Positions 43,931 through 52,970 of a stretch of DNA of 64,000 bases are shown piece after piece; within the stretch, counting starts at the first letter, position 1; each line of letters starts with the position of its first letter. The notes under the pieces were generated by a model. The model searched no databases and was not told the origin of the DNA. It worked only from the letters and a program-made list of their open reading frames with translations. This stretch comes from Sphingobacterium hotanense (lineage in GTDB: Bacteria; Bacteroidota; Bacteroidia; Sphingobacteriales; Sphingobacteriaceae). Made by a program: the position numbers and the translations under genes. The stretch spans positions 2,852,001 to 2,916,000 of the forward strand of contig NZ_CP030848.1 in NCBI RefSeq assembly GCF_008274825.1, given 5' to 3'.

Positions 43931-45127
43931 TTAATTGACTACTGGTAAAGAATAATACTGCTTTTTAGGATTTTCCTCTTCAAACTGAACTTCATTGTAG
44001 TCGGTAACGACATTGTATAAAGTGTCACGCTCTATCGGATGACGTCCAACATGTTTGATCAATTCAACCAATTCTTTGGTGGACATGGCAGGGTTCTGCT
44101 CTTCAGCACCAGCCATACTATAGATCTTTGTTGTATCGTCTAACGTTCCGTCGATATCATCCACACCGAATGCTAATGAAAGCTGAGCCGTATTTCTAGA
44201 GATCATCGCCCAATACGCTTTGATATGTGGGAAGTTATCCATGTAAATTCGTGCAATTGCATAATTGCGTAAATCCTCAACAACCGATACCTCCGGAACA
44301 TTCTCCATTTGGTTATCTTTATTTCTGAATTTCAATGGAATGAACGTTTGGAATCCGCCGGTTTTATCTTGCAGACTTCTTAAGCGCTCCATATGATCAA
44401 CACGATGCCAGAACTCTTCAATATGTCCGTACAGCATGGTCGCATTTGTATGCATACCCAACTTATGCGCTTGTTCATGAATATCTAACCATTGCTCCGC
44501 GGTACATTTATCATGAGCAATCTTCTCACGCACTTCCGGGTGGAAGATTTCTGCACCACCGCCTGGCATAGAATCTAATCCGCAAGACTGCAGGTATTTC
44601 ATGCCATCATAATGACTAAGCTTTGCTTTCTTGAAGATATAATAATATTCGACCGGTGTAAGACCTTTGATATGTAGATCAGGACGATGTTCTTTGCAGC
44701 GTTTAAAAAACTCAGCATAGAACTCCAGGTTTTGTTTTGGAACAACGCCACCAGTGATATGTACTTCCGTTACTGGCTCATTGTCGTATTTACGAACAAT
44801 GTCCATCATACCGTCAACATCCATTTCCCAACCTTCGTCTCTATTCTTAATCAATCTTGAATAAGAACAGAACTTACAGTCGTAGACACATACGTTTGTT
44901 GGTTCAATATGAAAATTACGATTGAAATAGGTGATGTCGCCATGCTTTTTCTCTCGGATATAATTAGCTAATACACCAAGGTATCCTAATTCCGCATGTT
45001 CGTAAAGATAAACTCCCTCATCAAATGTAATACGCTGGTCGTTTAAAACCTTTTGCGCAATACTTTTTAGTTCTTCTGATAAATTTTTATCGTTCAATAA
45101 AAACGATAGCTTCTGTGTTGATTCCAT
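43931..45127 (-). CDS. mqnE: Aminofutalosine synthase MqnE
   Basis: 398 aa radical SAM enzyme. The iron-sulfur cluster motif is Cys80-x3-Cys84-x2-Cys87 (CVYDCKFCSY). It continues with VHITGGV, SMPGGGAEIF and TNATMLYGH...GGFQTFIPLKF, which distinguish MqnE from MqnC. It joins the chorismate-derived acid to adenosine in the futalosine pathway. The start at 45127 was preferred to 45157, because the -7 box at 45146-45153 lies between them. A perfect GTAGC/GCTAC inverted repeat overlaps this promoter. Confidence 0.92.
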   Translation of the reverse strand: MESTQKLSFLLNDKNLSEELKSIAQKVLNDQRITFDEGVYLYEHAELGYLGVLANYIREKKHGDITYFNRNFHIEPTNVCVYDCKFCSYSRLIKNRDEGWEMDVDGMMDIVRKYDNEPVTEVHITGGVVPKQNLEFYAEFFKRCKEHRPDLHIKGLTPVEYYYIFKKAKLSHYDGMKYLQSCGLDSMPGGGAEIFHPEVREKIAHDKCTAEQWLDIHEQAHKLGMHTNATMLYGHIEEFWHRVDHMERLRSLQDKTGGFQTFIPLKFRNKDNQMENVPEVSVVEDLRNYAIARIYMDNFPHIKAYWAMISRNTAQLSLAFGVDDIDGTLDDTTKIYSMAGAEEQNPAMSTKELVELIKHVGRHPIERDTLYNVVTDYNEVQFEEENPKKQYYSLPVVN

Positions 45128-45145
45128 TTCGCAGTCCTTACAATA

Positions 45146-45153
45146 CAAATGTA
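45146..45153 (-). promoter_or_regulatory. -7 box (TACATTTG) of the mqnE operon
   Basis: Exact TAnnTTTG on the minus strand 18 nt before the chosen mqnE start; rules out the longer ORF. A GTAGCTTTTGCTAC palindrome ends inside it and could be an operator. Confidence 0.55.
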
Positions 45154-45189
45154 GCAAAAGCTACCCTAAAAAGCGATTGACCTAAGCCA

Positions 45190-47016
45190 TTAAGCCTCAG
45201 CAAATTGCTGCATATCAATCAGTCGTTTATATAATCCATTCTGCGCAATAAGCTCAAAATGAGAGCCAGTTTCTGCAATTCTTCCACCTTCTAATACGAT
45301 AATTTTGTCTGCATTTTGAATGGTGCTCAATCGATGCGCAATAACTACCGTTGTTCTGTTTTCCATAAGCTTGTACAGGGAGTCCTGTACTAAGCGTTCT
45401 GATTCGGTATCTAAGGCTGACGTCGCCTCATCTAACAGCATAATCGGTGGATTCTTAAGAACCGCACGCGCAATACAGATACGCTGTCTCTGACCACCAG
45501 ATAGCTTGGAGCCTCTGTCGCCGATATTCGTTTGATAGCCTTGCTCTGTTGCCATGATAAACTCATGCGCATTCGCAATCTTTGCAGCCTTAATCACTTC
45601 CTCTTCCGTAGCGGAAGTGTTTGCAAATGCGATATTGTTGAAGATCGTATCGTTGAAAAGTATAGATTCTTGATTGACTACGCCAATTAGATGCCTTAAT
45701 GAATCCTGGTTCAGGTCTCGCAAATCTGTGCCATCCATCTTGATGCTTCCGGAACTTACGTCCATGAAACGCGGAATAAGATCTACCAAGGTTGATTTCC
45801 CGCCACCGGAAGGACCAACGAGCGCAACAGTCTCTCCCTTTTGGATGCTGAGATTGATGTCGCGTAATACTTCTTTCTCTTCGTAGGAGAATGAAACTTG
45901 ATCAAATTCGATTTTGTCGCTGAAGGAAGTAACCACTTTGGCGTTCGGTTTGTCTTCTACTAGGTTCTTCTCGTCAATTAACTGCAATACGCGTTCTCCT
46001 GCAGCAATACCGTTATGGATATTACTGAAAGCATCGGTCAATGCCTTCGCTGGACGCATCACTTGTGAGAAAATCGCAATATAGGCGATGAACTCCGATG
46101 CAGATAAGTCCCCATTTCCAGTAAGCACAAGATGACCGCCATATAATAGGATGATTGCAACCATCACAACACCTAATAATTCGGATACTGGAGATCCCAT
46201 TTGCTGTCTACGAACCATACGGCGCATAATCGTAGCATAACGATCATTTTCTCCATTGAACTTCGCCTTTACATACTCTATCGCATTGAAAGATTTGATA
46301 ATCTTCACCCCGCTTAGCGCTTCTTCCAAATAGGTAATCATATTTGCGTAGGTCTTCTGACCTTCCTGCGCCTGCGCTTTCAACGTTTTAACGATTCGTG
46401 AGATTATAAATGCTGAAAAAGGAATAACCAATAGGGAAAATAAAGTCAGCTTTGCAGAGATAATAAACAGCATGACCACATAGGCGATCAATTGCAGTGG
46501 TTCTTTAAAGGCAACCTGCAAAGTACTGGTAACCGAGAACTGCACCACCTGTACGTCCGATGCGATCTTAGAAATAATATCCCCTTTACGCTGATTCGAA
46601 AAGAATCCTAAATGTAGATTCATTACATTGTTGAAAACCGACTTTCTAAGATTCAATAAGGTATGGATTCTTAAGTTTTCCATTACCCTTTGAGAAAGGT
46701 ATCGGAATAAATTAGAGATAAATACCGATGCGACGATTACCACACAGATGTATTTCAATGCTTCGTACGGACCTAGTCTATTGTTCAGGTCGTAGGCGAA
46801 GTAATTGAAATAACCCATCAAGTCGAATGTACCCGTTGGTTTTTCAACCACCTCAACAACAGCATCTTGGGCATTAAAAAGGGTATGGAGTAACGGAGCC
46901 AGCAATGCTAGATTGAGGGTACTGAACACCACCATAAAAACCGTACAGAGGAGGTATGGTATGGCGTATTTCTCAATAGGCTTCGCGAATGAAATTAATC
47001 TAAAGTATGTCTTCAT
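45190..47016 (-). CDS. MsbA-like ABC exporter (fused membrane and ATPase domains)
   Basis: 608 aa. Six membrane helices (about 20-340), then a nucleotide-binding domain: Walker A GPSGGGKSTL (about 397-406), signature LSGGQRQRI, Walker B IMLLDEATSALD and the H-loop VIAHRLST. Half-transporter working as a homodimer; lipid A-core or phospholipid flipping is the usual role in Gram-negative bacteria, but some close relatives export drugs or peptides. A TACATTTG box lies 17 nt before the ATG. Confidence 0.9.
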   Translation of the reverse strand: MKTYFRLISFAKPIEKYAIPYLLCTVFMVVFSTLNLALLAPLLHTLFNAQDAVVEVVEKPTGTFDLMGYFNYFAYDLNNRLGPYEALKYICVVIVASVFISNLFRYLSQRVMENLRIHTLLNLRKSVFNNVMNLHLGFFSNQRKGDIISKIASDVQVVQFSVTSTLQVAFKEPLQLIAYVVMLFIISAKLTLFSLLVIPFSAFIISRIVKTLKAQAQEGQKTYANMITYLEEALSGVKIIKSFNAIEYVKAKFNGENDRYATIMRRMVRRQQMGSPVSELLGVVMVAIILLYGGHLVLTGNGDLSASEFIAYIAIFSQVMRPAKALTDAFSNIHNGIAAGERVLQLIDEKNLVEDKPNAKVVTSFSDKIEFDQVSFSYEEKEVLRDINLSIQKGETVALVGPSGGGKSTLVDLIPRFMDVSSGSIKMDGTDLRDLNQDSLRHLIGVVNQESILFNDTIFNNIAFANTSATEEEVIKAAKIANAHEFIMATEQGYQTNIGDRGSKLSGGQRQRICIARAVLKNPPIMLLDEATSALDTESERLVQDSLYKLMENRTTVVIAHRLSTIQNADKIIVLEGGRIAETGSHFELIAQNGLYKRLIDMQQFAEA

Positions 47017-47033
47017 GCAAAATACTAAGACTA

Positions 47034-47041
47034 CAAATGTA
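47034..47041 (-). promoter_or_regulatory. -7 box (TACATTTG) of the ABC exporter gene
   Basis: Exact TAnnTTTG on the minus strand 17 nt before the ATG at 47016. Confidence 0.5.
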
Positions 47042-47212
47042 AGAAATTTTGCAACCTTAGGCGTTTTTTGAATTTGATAGGGTAAAATTGTTGCAAACCT
47101 ATGTCATAATATTCCACGGTCGGGCATTCAATTGACATAAACTTGCAACAAAGAGATTTAACTTAAAAATAGGGATTTACGAATGGAATGAACCATGTTC
47201 GTTTGCTGTAAA

Positions 47213-48266
47213 TCAATGTTCATATAGGTTGGAGTTTTCCTTCGTCACAATATCAATAGGCATGTATTGTATGCGTGATATAGGGCGTTTGGAAATAAAA
47301 TGTTCAAATAATGTAGCTAAAGCTTTATATCCAAGTTCAAGCGGTTTTTGACAAATCAGGAAGTCGATACCTCCCCTTTCGACATAATCTATGTTTTTGC
47401 TGGTATAGTCATAGCCGATAAGAATGATATCGTTAATGGAATGTTCTTCAAAATAGCGTGCTACCCAATAAACCCAAGCATTCGTTACGAAAACAACGTC
47501 CAACTCATTCTGCTGCAGATACTGACCAAAATAGGCTTGGAAAATATCGTAACTATCGGCACTGACTTCGAGTTTAAGGATGTTCCATCCCGCCTCACTT
47601 TCGGCGAAAAAGCTTTCAAATCCTGCAAGACGATTGGTACTATGATCGATATTGCTGAATTCCCGCTGTATATTTAACACGAGAATTCGATCTCCCTTTT
47701 TATAATGTATTGACACAAGTTTGCCGCTAGGCGTCCTGTTTGCCATTGATCGGGACCGATAAAGCTGAGTGGTTGTGACGACGGCAGGTCATTATTAATA
47801 AATAGATATTTATCCTCCGCTCCTCACAACGCTTAACGAAGCGTTCTGCCTCGGATAGAAAGATTGGTGCTACGATGACAGCATCTAAGGTGTTCTCAAG
47901 AACCGATTCGGACATCTCCTTGAAATGCTCTCGGTCTTGCCGGTCGAACAGGAAGTAAGTAAGTTCTACGCCAAAGTCTCCTAACTCGTTCAATGCCGAT
48001 TGTATCCCTAGCAGCGGAGCCCGCCAATAATCAGTTTCGACACACTCTCTAGGCATAAGAACCGCAAAACGATGAACTCGCTTCGATGCTAGTCGCTTCG
48101 CTAGAATATTCGGTTTGTAATCCATGTCTTTTATGATCGATTCGATTTTTTCTTTCGTCTTGAGCGCAACACCAACTCTATTATGCAATACACGATCAAC
48201 TGTGGCGATAGATACGTTAGCCCTCCGAGCAATTTCTTTGACGCCAGATAATTCCGTAGCTTTCAT
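47213..48266 (-). pseudogene. LacI-family regulator interrupted by two frameshifts
   Basis: The N-terminal piece (from 48266, MKATELSGVKEIARRANVSI, an intact LacI helix-turn-helix with IATVDRVLHNR) is in one frame to RRINIYL near 47800. The next 26 or so residues (LFINNDLPSSQPLSFIGPDQ then WQTGRLAA) are in a second frame, and the rest (GKLVSIHYKKGDRI...) in a third, ending at 47213. Each jump fits loss of one base in a short run (C in ATC-CTA near 47804; A in GCAAAACTT near 47730). Without them it is one protein of about 350 aa with a sugar-binding-type C-terminal domain. It could be a real pseudogene or two assembly errors. Confidence 0.85.
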
Positions 48267-48600
48267 AGTTTTTAATTAATTTTTATGCTTTTGAAATTTA
48301 TTTTTAACCAAAATAATAATTTTTAAGCAATTTAACCCTACACGAATTACACTTTAGTTAATTATATTATATTATTTAACACTAATATTACTAACCAACC
48401 GACTACTTTAACTGGAATTAACAAGAAACTAACAATAGAAACAATTAGCATAATAACTTGCTCTAAATTAGTATTTGAAGAATGGAGAAAGGTTTTAAAT
48501 AGAATTTTGAAATAAATAGGGCAAAAATGCTGTAATTATTTAATAGAAATGATTTATTGACAGTAAGATTTCCTAATTTTAACGCCAAATTAGCGTAAAA
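48267..48600. other. AT-rich divergent promoter region
   Basis: 334 bp between the LacI-type gene and the aminotransferase gene. Very AT-rich, with TATTATATTATTTAA-like stretches near 48370. A weak ACGC...GCGT inverted repeat (AACGCCAAATTAGCGTAA) lies 3-20 nt before the aminotransferase start. No gene and no clear terminator were seen. Confidence 0.55.
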
Positions 48601-49767
48601 ATGGAAATAGAAGTTGCGAAACGTCTCCAGCATACGGAAGAGTATTACTTTTCTAAAAAGCTGCGAGAGATCGACGAGATGAACAAGAACGGTGCGCAGG
48701 TTATCAACCTGGGTATCGGAAGTCCTGATTTGCCGCCTCATCCTGAAGTAATCCAAGTATTACAGGAGCAGGCAGCATTGTCCAACACGCATGGTTATCA
48801 AAGTTATAAAGGTGCTCCGGCACTACGACAAGCCATGGCAGATTGGTATAATCGATATTATCGCGTTTCGCTGAATCCTAATACGGAAATCCTCCCTTTA
48901 ATGGGCTCAAAAGAGGGTATCGTTCATATTTGTATGACCTACCTTCAAGAGGGCGACCAGGCTTTAATTCCAAACCCGGGATACCCTGCCTATGCAAGCG
49001 CGGTTCGCATTGCCGGCGCTGAAACTATCCCTTACGAACTAAAGGCCGAGGAGAATTGGACACCAGATTTGGACACTTTAGAAAAAACCGATCTGTCCAA
49101 AGTAAAACTGATGTGGATTAACTATCCGCACATGCCGACGGGTGCTTTAGCCACTGCAGGTTTCTTTGAGAAAGTAATTGCATTCGGAAAAAAACACAAC
49201 ATATTGATCTGCCACGACAATCCATATAGTTTTATACTAAATGATCAGCCGCAAAGCATCCTTTCAGTAGACGGTGCATTAGATATTGCTATTGAGCTGA
49301 ATTCGCTTAGCAAATCATCGAATATGGCGGGATGGCGTATTGGTATGCTGTCTGCAAAACAACAGCGCATAGACGAGATATTACGCTTTAAAAGCAATAT
49401 GGACTCTGGTATGTTCCTCGCTACTCAACTTGCCGCAGCAAAAGCATTGCAACTGGATAAGTCATGGTACACCCAACTGAACGAGAGCTATAAAGAACGT
49501 CGTGAAAAAGTCTACCAGATCATGGACTTTTTAGGCTGTGAATACGATAAGAATCAGGTTGGCTTATTTGTTTGGGCAAAGGTCCCGACCAATTACGCAG
49601 ACTCGTATGCATTAAGCGACGATATATTATATAACGCACAGGTATTTATTACCCCTGGCGGTATTTTTGGCTCTGCTGGCGAACAGTACATTCGGATTAG
49701 CCTTTGTGCTAAACCAGAAGTATTGGATCAAGCGATGGAAAGATTAAAAGCTAGGTTAGGCAAATAA
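48601..49767 (+). CDS. Class I/II PLP-dependent aminotransferase
   Basis: 388 aa fold-type I enzyme. PNPGYPAY (about 124), NYPHMPTGA (Asn174), DNPYSF (Asp206, Tyr209), and the PLP-binding lysine in SLSKSSNMAGWRIG (Lys238). The sequence between SKSSNM and the adjacent prephenate dehydrogenase gene suggest an aromatic or aspartate-type aminotransferase used in tyrosine or phenylalanine synthesis; LL-diaminopimelate aminotransferase-like enzymes are another possibility. The stop is 40 bp before tyrA. Confidence 0.88.
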   Translation: MEIEVAKRLQHTEEYYFSKKLREIDEMNKNGAQVINLGIGSPDLPPHPEVIQVLQEQAALSNTHGYQSYKGAPALRQAMADWYNRYYRVSLNPNTEILPLMGSKEGIVHICMTYLQEGDQALIPNPGYPAYASAVRIAGAETIPYELKAEENWTPDLDTLEKTDLSKVKLMWINYPHMPTGALATAGFFEKVIAFGKKHNILICHDNPYSFILNDQPQSILSVDGALDIAIELNSLSKSSNMAGWRIGMLSAKQQRIDEILRFKSNMDSGMFLATQLAAAKALQLDKSWYTQLNESYKERREKVYQIMDFLGCEYDKNQVGLFVWAKVPTNYADSYALSDDILYNAQVFITPGGIFGSAGEQYIRISLCAKPEVLDQAMERLKARLGK

Positions 49768-49807
49768 GCCTACACTAGCGTAATATGTTTTTATTATTCT
49801 GAATAAA

Positions 49808-50647
49808 ATGAATATAGCAATTGTCGGAGTTGGTTTGATAGGTGGATCTATCGGCATTCGACTTAAAGAAACGAAGTTTTGCGAAAAACTGGTAGGTGTT
49901 GAAAGAAATGAAACCAATCAGAAAAAAGCATTACAATTAGGATTGGTTGATGAAATCCAATCATTAGAGGACGCATTAGAAAGCTGCAAAGTATTGATAT
50001 TGACAGTGCCGGTCGATGCTATTATGGGGATACTCCCCGGTATGTTGGACAAGGTGACCGATCAGGTTATTATCGACATGGGATCAACGAAGTCAAATAT
50101 CCTGCATTTGATTCAAGATCATCCAAACAGAGGTCGCTATGTAGCTGCTCACCCCATGGCGGGAACTGAATATTCGGGTCCTGAAGCTGCTATTCCAAAC
50201 CTATTTAAAGATAAAATGATGGTTTATGTAGAAGCATTCAAATCGGATGAGGACGCCTTCGAAATCGCAGATAGTATAACGGATCAATTGGAAATGCAGA
50301 CCTCCTTTATGAATGCTGAAGAGCATGATATGCACACTGCTTATGTTTCTCATATTTCGCACTTAACTTCTTTCGCATTGGCTTTAACTGTTCTTGAGAA
50401 AGAAAAGTCGCAGGGACGCATCTTTGAACTTGCAGGATCCGGATTCCAATCTACCGTACGTTTGGCTAAATCGTCGCCGGATATGTGGACTCCTATCTTC
50501 AAACAGAATCGAGCCAACGTATTGGAAGTATTGGAAGAACATATCAAGCAACTCCAGCACATTTACGACAAGATCGAGAAAGAGGATTACGACGCCGTAC
50601 ATAAATGGATTAAAAAATCAAATAAAATCAAACGCATAATCAAATAG
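49808..50647 (+). CDS. tyrA: Prephenate dehydrogenase
   Basis: 279 aa. NAD-binding MNIAIVGVGLIGGSIGIRLK (GxGxxGG), DMGSTKSNIL, the catalytic HPMAGTEYSGPEAA and the C-terminal helical dimer domain with HISHLTSFALALTVLEKE. It converts prephenate to 4-hydroxyphenylpyruvate, the precursor of tyrosine; the upstream aminotransferase could complete the step. The GNAT gene begins 2 bp after its stop. Confidence 0.93.
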   Translation: MNIAIVGVGLIGGSIGIRLKETKFCEKLVGVERNETNQKKALQLGLVDEIQSLEDALESCKVLILTVPVDAIMGILPGMLDKVTDQVIIDMGSTKSNILHLIQDHPNRGRYVAAHPMAGTEYSGPEAAIPNLFKDKMMVYVEAFKSDEDAFEIADSITDQLEMQTSFMNAEEHDMHTAYVSHISHLTSFALALTVLEKEKSQGRIFELAGSGFQSTVRLAKSSPDMWTPIFKQNRANVLEVLEEHIKQLQHIYDKIEKEDYDAVHKWIKKSNKIKRIIK

Positions 50648-50649
50648 TC

Positions 50650-51159
50650 ATGTTGGAAAAGAAAACACTCAGCAATGAGCTCGTAAAGCTTATACCGATG
50701 ATCAAAGAAGACTATGAATGGGTTTATGCAGCGGCATCCGACCCTAAGATATGGGAACAGCATCCGGATACTCGCCGCTACTCGCCTATAGGATTTACAA
50801 AATACTTCCAAAAGCTCATAGCGACCGATATCCCCTATCTAATTATCGATCAGAAAACCGAACAGGTAATCGGTGCGACTTCTTTCTATCAATTTAATGA
50901 GGAGGAAAAGTCGACCGCCATTGGTTATAGTTTCTTGAAAACAGAATATTGGGGCGGAGAGTATAATAAATCGATAAAGAAATTGATGATGGACTTCGCA
51001 TTCGAGCAAGTCGATAAGGTGATTTTCCATGTCAGGAAAGGCAATTTACGCTCGCAAGCAGCACTTTCAAAGATCGGTGCTACGGAAGAGTTCGAATACC
51101 CAGCCGAAGACGGCACAGGGGTTCAGGTTCAATATTGCATCTTCAAAGAAGATTACTAG
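50650..51159 (+). CDS. GNAT acetyltransferase (RimJ/RimL-like)
   Basis: 169 aa. Typical RimL-type features: LIPMIKEDYEWVYAAAS at the N-terminus, VIGATSFYQFNEEEKSTAIGYSFLKTEYWGGEYNKSIKKLM, VIFHVRKGNLRSQAALSKIGA. These fit an N-terminal-alanine or small-molecule acetyltransferase. It starts 2 bp after tyrA, so it is in the same operon, and its terminator is the one split by IS-A copy 3. Confidence 0.85.
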   Translation: MLEKKTLSNELVKLIPMIKEDYEWVYAAASDPKIWEQHPDTRRYSPIGFTKYFQKLIATDIPYLIIDQKTEQVIGATSFYQFNEEEKSTAIGYSFLKTEYWGGEYNKSIKKLMMDFAFEQVDKVIFHVRKGNLRSQAALSKIGATEEFEYPAEDGTGVQVQYCIFKEDY

Positions 51160-51391
51160 TAATCAAAAAGAAAAGAGGCTGAAAAAATCGAGGGCACTGA
51201 AAAAGCCTCAACTTTCTAATGAGACTTAAAGAAATGACTGAGTATAGGTTTTCCCCTACTCGGTCATTTTTGTTCAAAGGGTTTCTGGAAGTTTGTTTTT
51301 TATGAGCTTATTGAAGGTGTAAGCGACTAGGACTTGCTATTTGAGTTTTTAGCATCCCATCTAGGCTTTTTTGAGGCAATATCTCACCTTT

Positions 51392-52852
51392 TTAGATCAA
51401 TTTCAGGATTCTTTTCAGGTTTACGGTGAAGATGGCCATTGCGCCCTGCATTTCCATATTGTGGATTCCATAAGCATCAGCTCTGCCATAGCCATGGACA
51501 TTCTTGAGCTCACTGTTCTTGGCCTCGATCTTATACCTTTGCTTAGACTTGCTTCGATAATAATCGGTTTGCTGGAAAGCCATCTGCTCCCTATGGAGTT
51601 CGGATTTTATGGAGACTGAATTGGATTTGGTTCTGGCCCCTTGCTTGTAACATCCTTCCCTAAGAGGACAGACCTTACATTTCTCCACATCAAAGTAATA
51701 GGTCTCCGTTTGATTTGTACCTTGTTCCTTCTTTCCCTGACGCGCCTTGCGGATGGCCAAATGTCCTGCGGGACAAACAAACATATCCGCATCTTTATTA
51801 TAGTCAAACTTGTCTTTATCTTTCCTAAAGCCTTGGGTAATGGATGGATTTAATTTAGCGATGATATCAATGTTTTGTTCTTTTGCCAACTGAAGATTTT
51901 CTTTTCCCGAATACGCGGCATCACCTATTATTGTATCCACTTGCATTCCATTCTGCTGGCTGATCTCTAATAACCTAGGTAGTTCAGGGCCATCACCTTT
52001 TTCGCCTGTAGTAACGACCGCTGCTGTAATGATGCGTTCCTCAGTCATCGCCAGATGTGTTTTATATCCAAAGAAACTGCTGTCCACTGACTTGTGTCCA
52101 AGTCTGGCCTCATCATCCTTAGAGAGCAGATAGTATTCTTTTGTGTCTTCAATGGTTTCCTTCAACAGATTCAGCTTTTCTTTCACAGCGGGTATTTCAC
52201 TGATAGATTGATCTTCATCAAGGACCCTCTGTAATTCCCTGCAATAAGCAAGCTCTTGATCCAGGTCGTTGGATTCATTCTTTTGTGGTAGATTCCTCTT
52301 GTATTCCCCATCAATCTGATATATCGCTTTTCTTAATAGCTTGGAGCGTTCCCTGAGTACTGCCAATGCTGTGTGCGGATTCGATCTGGAAACGGTATGG
52401 GTCGCGTCTACGATAATAGACTTTGATTTTATAATGCCTTTTTCAAGAGCAATCGTTACGGTCCTATTGATCAACAGGTTCAACAGATCCATATCTTTTA
52501 ATCGTAGTTTGCGGAATTTGGTAAGCGAACTTGAATTGATCACATCCTCCTCTGGTGCCATTTCAAGAAAATATTTGAAGGACATATCATATCTGGAACG
52601 TTCAACGACATCTACATCCGAAACGGTGTAGATCGTTTTTAACAGAAGGTATTTGAACATCTTGATAGGGCTCTCCGCTGTACGGCCATTCGTCTGGCAA
52701 TACTTAGCCAAAAGCTCGTCATAGATAAAACTGAAATCGATAAGATCGTTGATTTTTCGAAGTAGATTATCTTTTGGTACGATAATATCGTACAATCCTG
52801 AATAGGAACTGAACTGTATTTTTTGTTGGGTAGAGAGCATCCTAATGTCCAT
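51392..52852 (-). CDS. IS1182-family transposase (IS-A copy 3)
   Basis: 486 aa, intact DDE motifs. It differs from copy 1 at L for V in LQLAKE and N for Y in KSNSVS. The upstream ATG (52852) is present as in copy 1; the shared internal start would be at 52840. Confidence 0.95.
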   Translation of the reverse strand: MDIRMLSTQQKIQFSSYSGLYDIIVPKDNLLRKINDLIDFSFIYDELLAKYCQTNGRTAESPIKMFKYLLLKTIYTVSDVDVVERSRYDMSFKYFLEMAPEEDVINSSSLTKFRKLRLKDMDLLNLLINRTVTIALEKGIIKSKSIIVDATHTVSRSNPHTALAVLRERSKLLRKAIYQIDGEYKRNLPQKNESNDLDQELAYCRELQRVLDEDQSISEIPAVKEKLNLLKETIEDTKEYYLLSKDDEARLGHKSVDSSFFGYKTHLAMTEERIITAAVVTTGEKGDGPELPRLLEISQQNGMQVDTIIGDAAYSGKENLQLAKEQNIDIIAKLNPSITQGFRKDKDKFDYNKDADMFVCPAGHLAIRKARQGKKEQGTNQTETYYFDVEKCKVCPLREGCYKQGARTKSNSVSIKSELHREQMAFQQTDYYRSKSKQRYKIEAKNSELKNVHGYGRADAYGIHNMEMQGAMAIFTVNLKRILKLI

Positions 52853-52873
52853 TAAAGCCTACCTTAAAATACG

Positions 52874-52914
52874 AAAAAGGGAGCAGAAAACTGTAGTTTT
52901 CGACTCCCTTTTTT
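52874..52914 (-). terminator. Inward terminator of IS-A copy 3
   Basis: Same AAAAAGGGAG/CTCCCTTTTTT hairpin as in the other copies, here upstream of the minus-strand transposase. Confidence 0.75.
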
Positions 52915-52970
52915 AACCTTTTTTTCTAAGGGGACTTTTTCAGTGCCCTCGAAAAAATCAGCCTCTTTTT

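Larger units (their letters stand above)
51190..52950 (-). mobile_element. IS-A copy 3 (IS1182-like, 1761 bp, reverse orientation)
   Basis: Same terminal repeats as the other copies (GAGGGCACTGAAAAAG). Target duplication GAAAAAATC (51181-51189 and 52951-52959), centred on the loop of the split terminator. The element is in the opposite orientation to the other two copies. Confidence 0.95.

Noticed and set aside
47213..47746. Separate 177-aa gene downstream of the LacI-type gene
   Set aside because: It is the C-terminal part of the same LacI protein after two frame changes; its first residues MANRTPSG do not belong to any domain.
48463..48756. 97-codon minus-strand ORF at the aminotransferase start
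   Set aside because: Covers the promoter and the antisense of the aminotransferase N-terminus; no domain or codon pattern.
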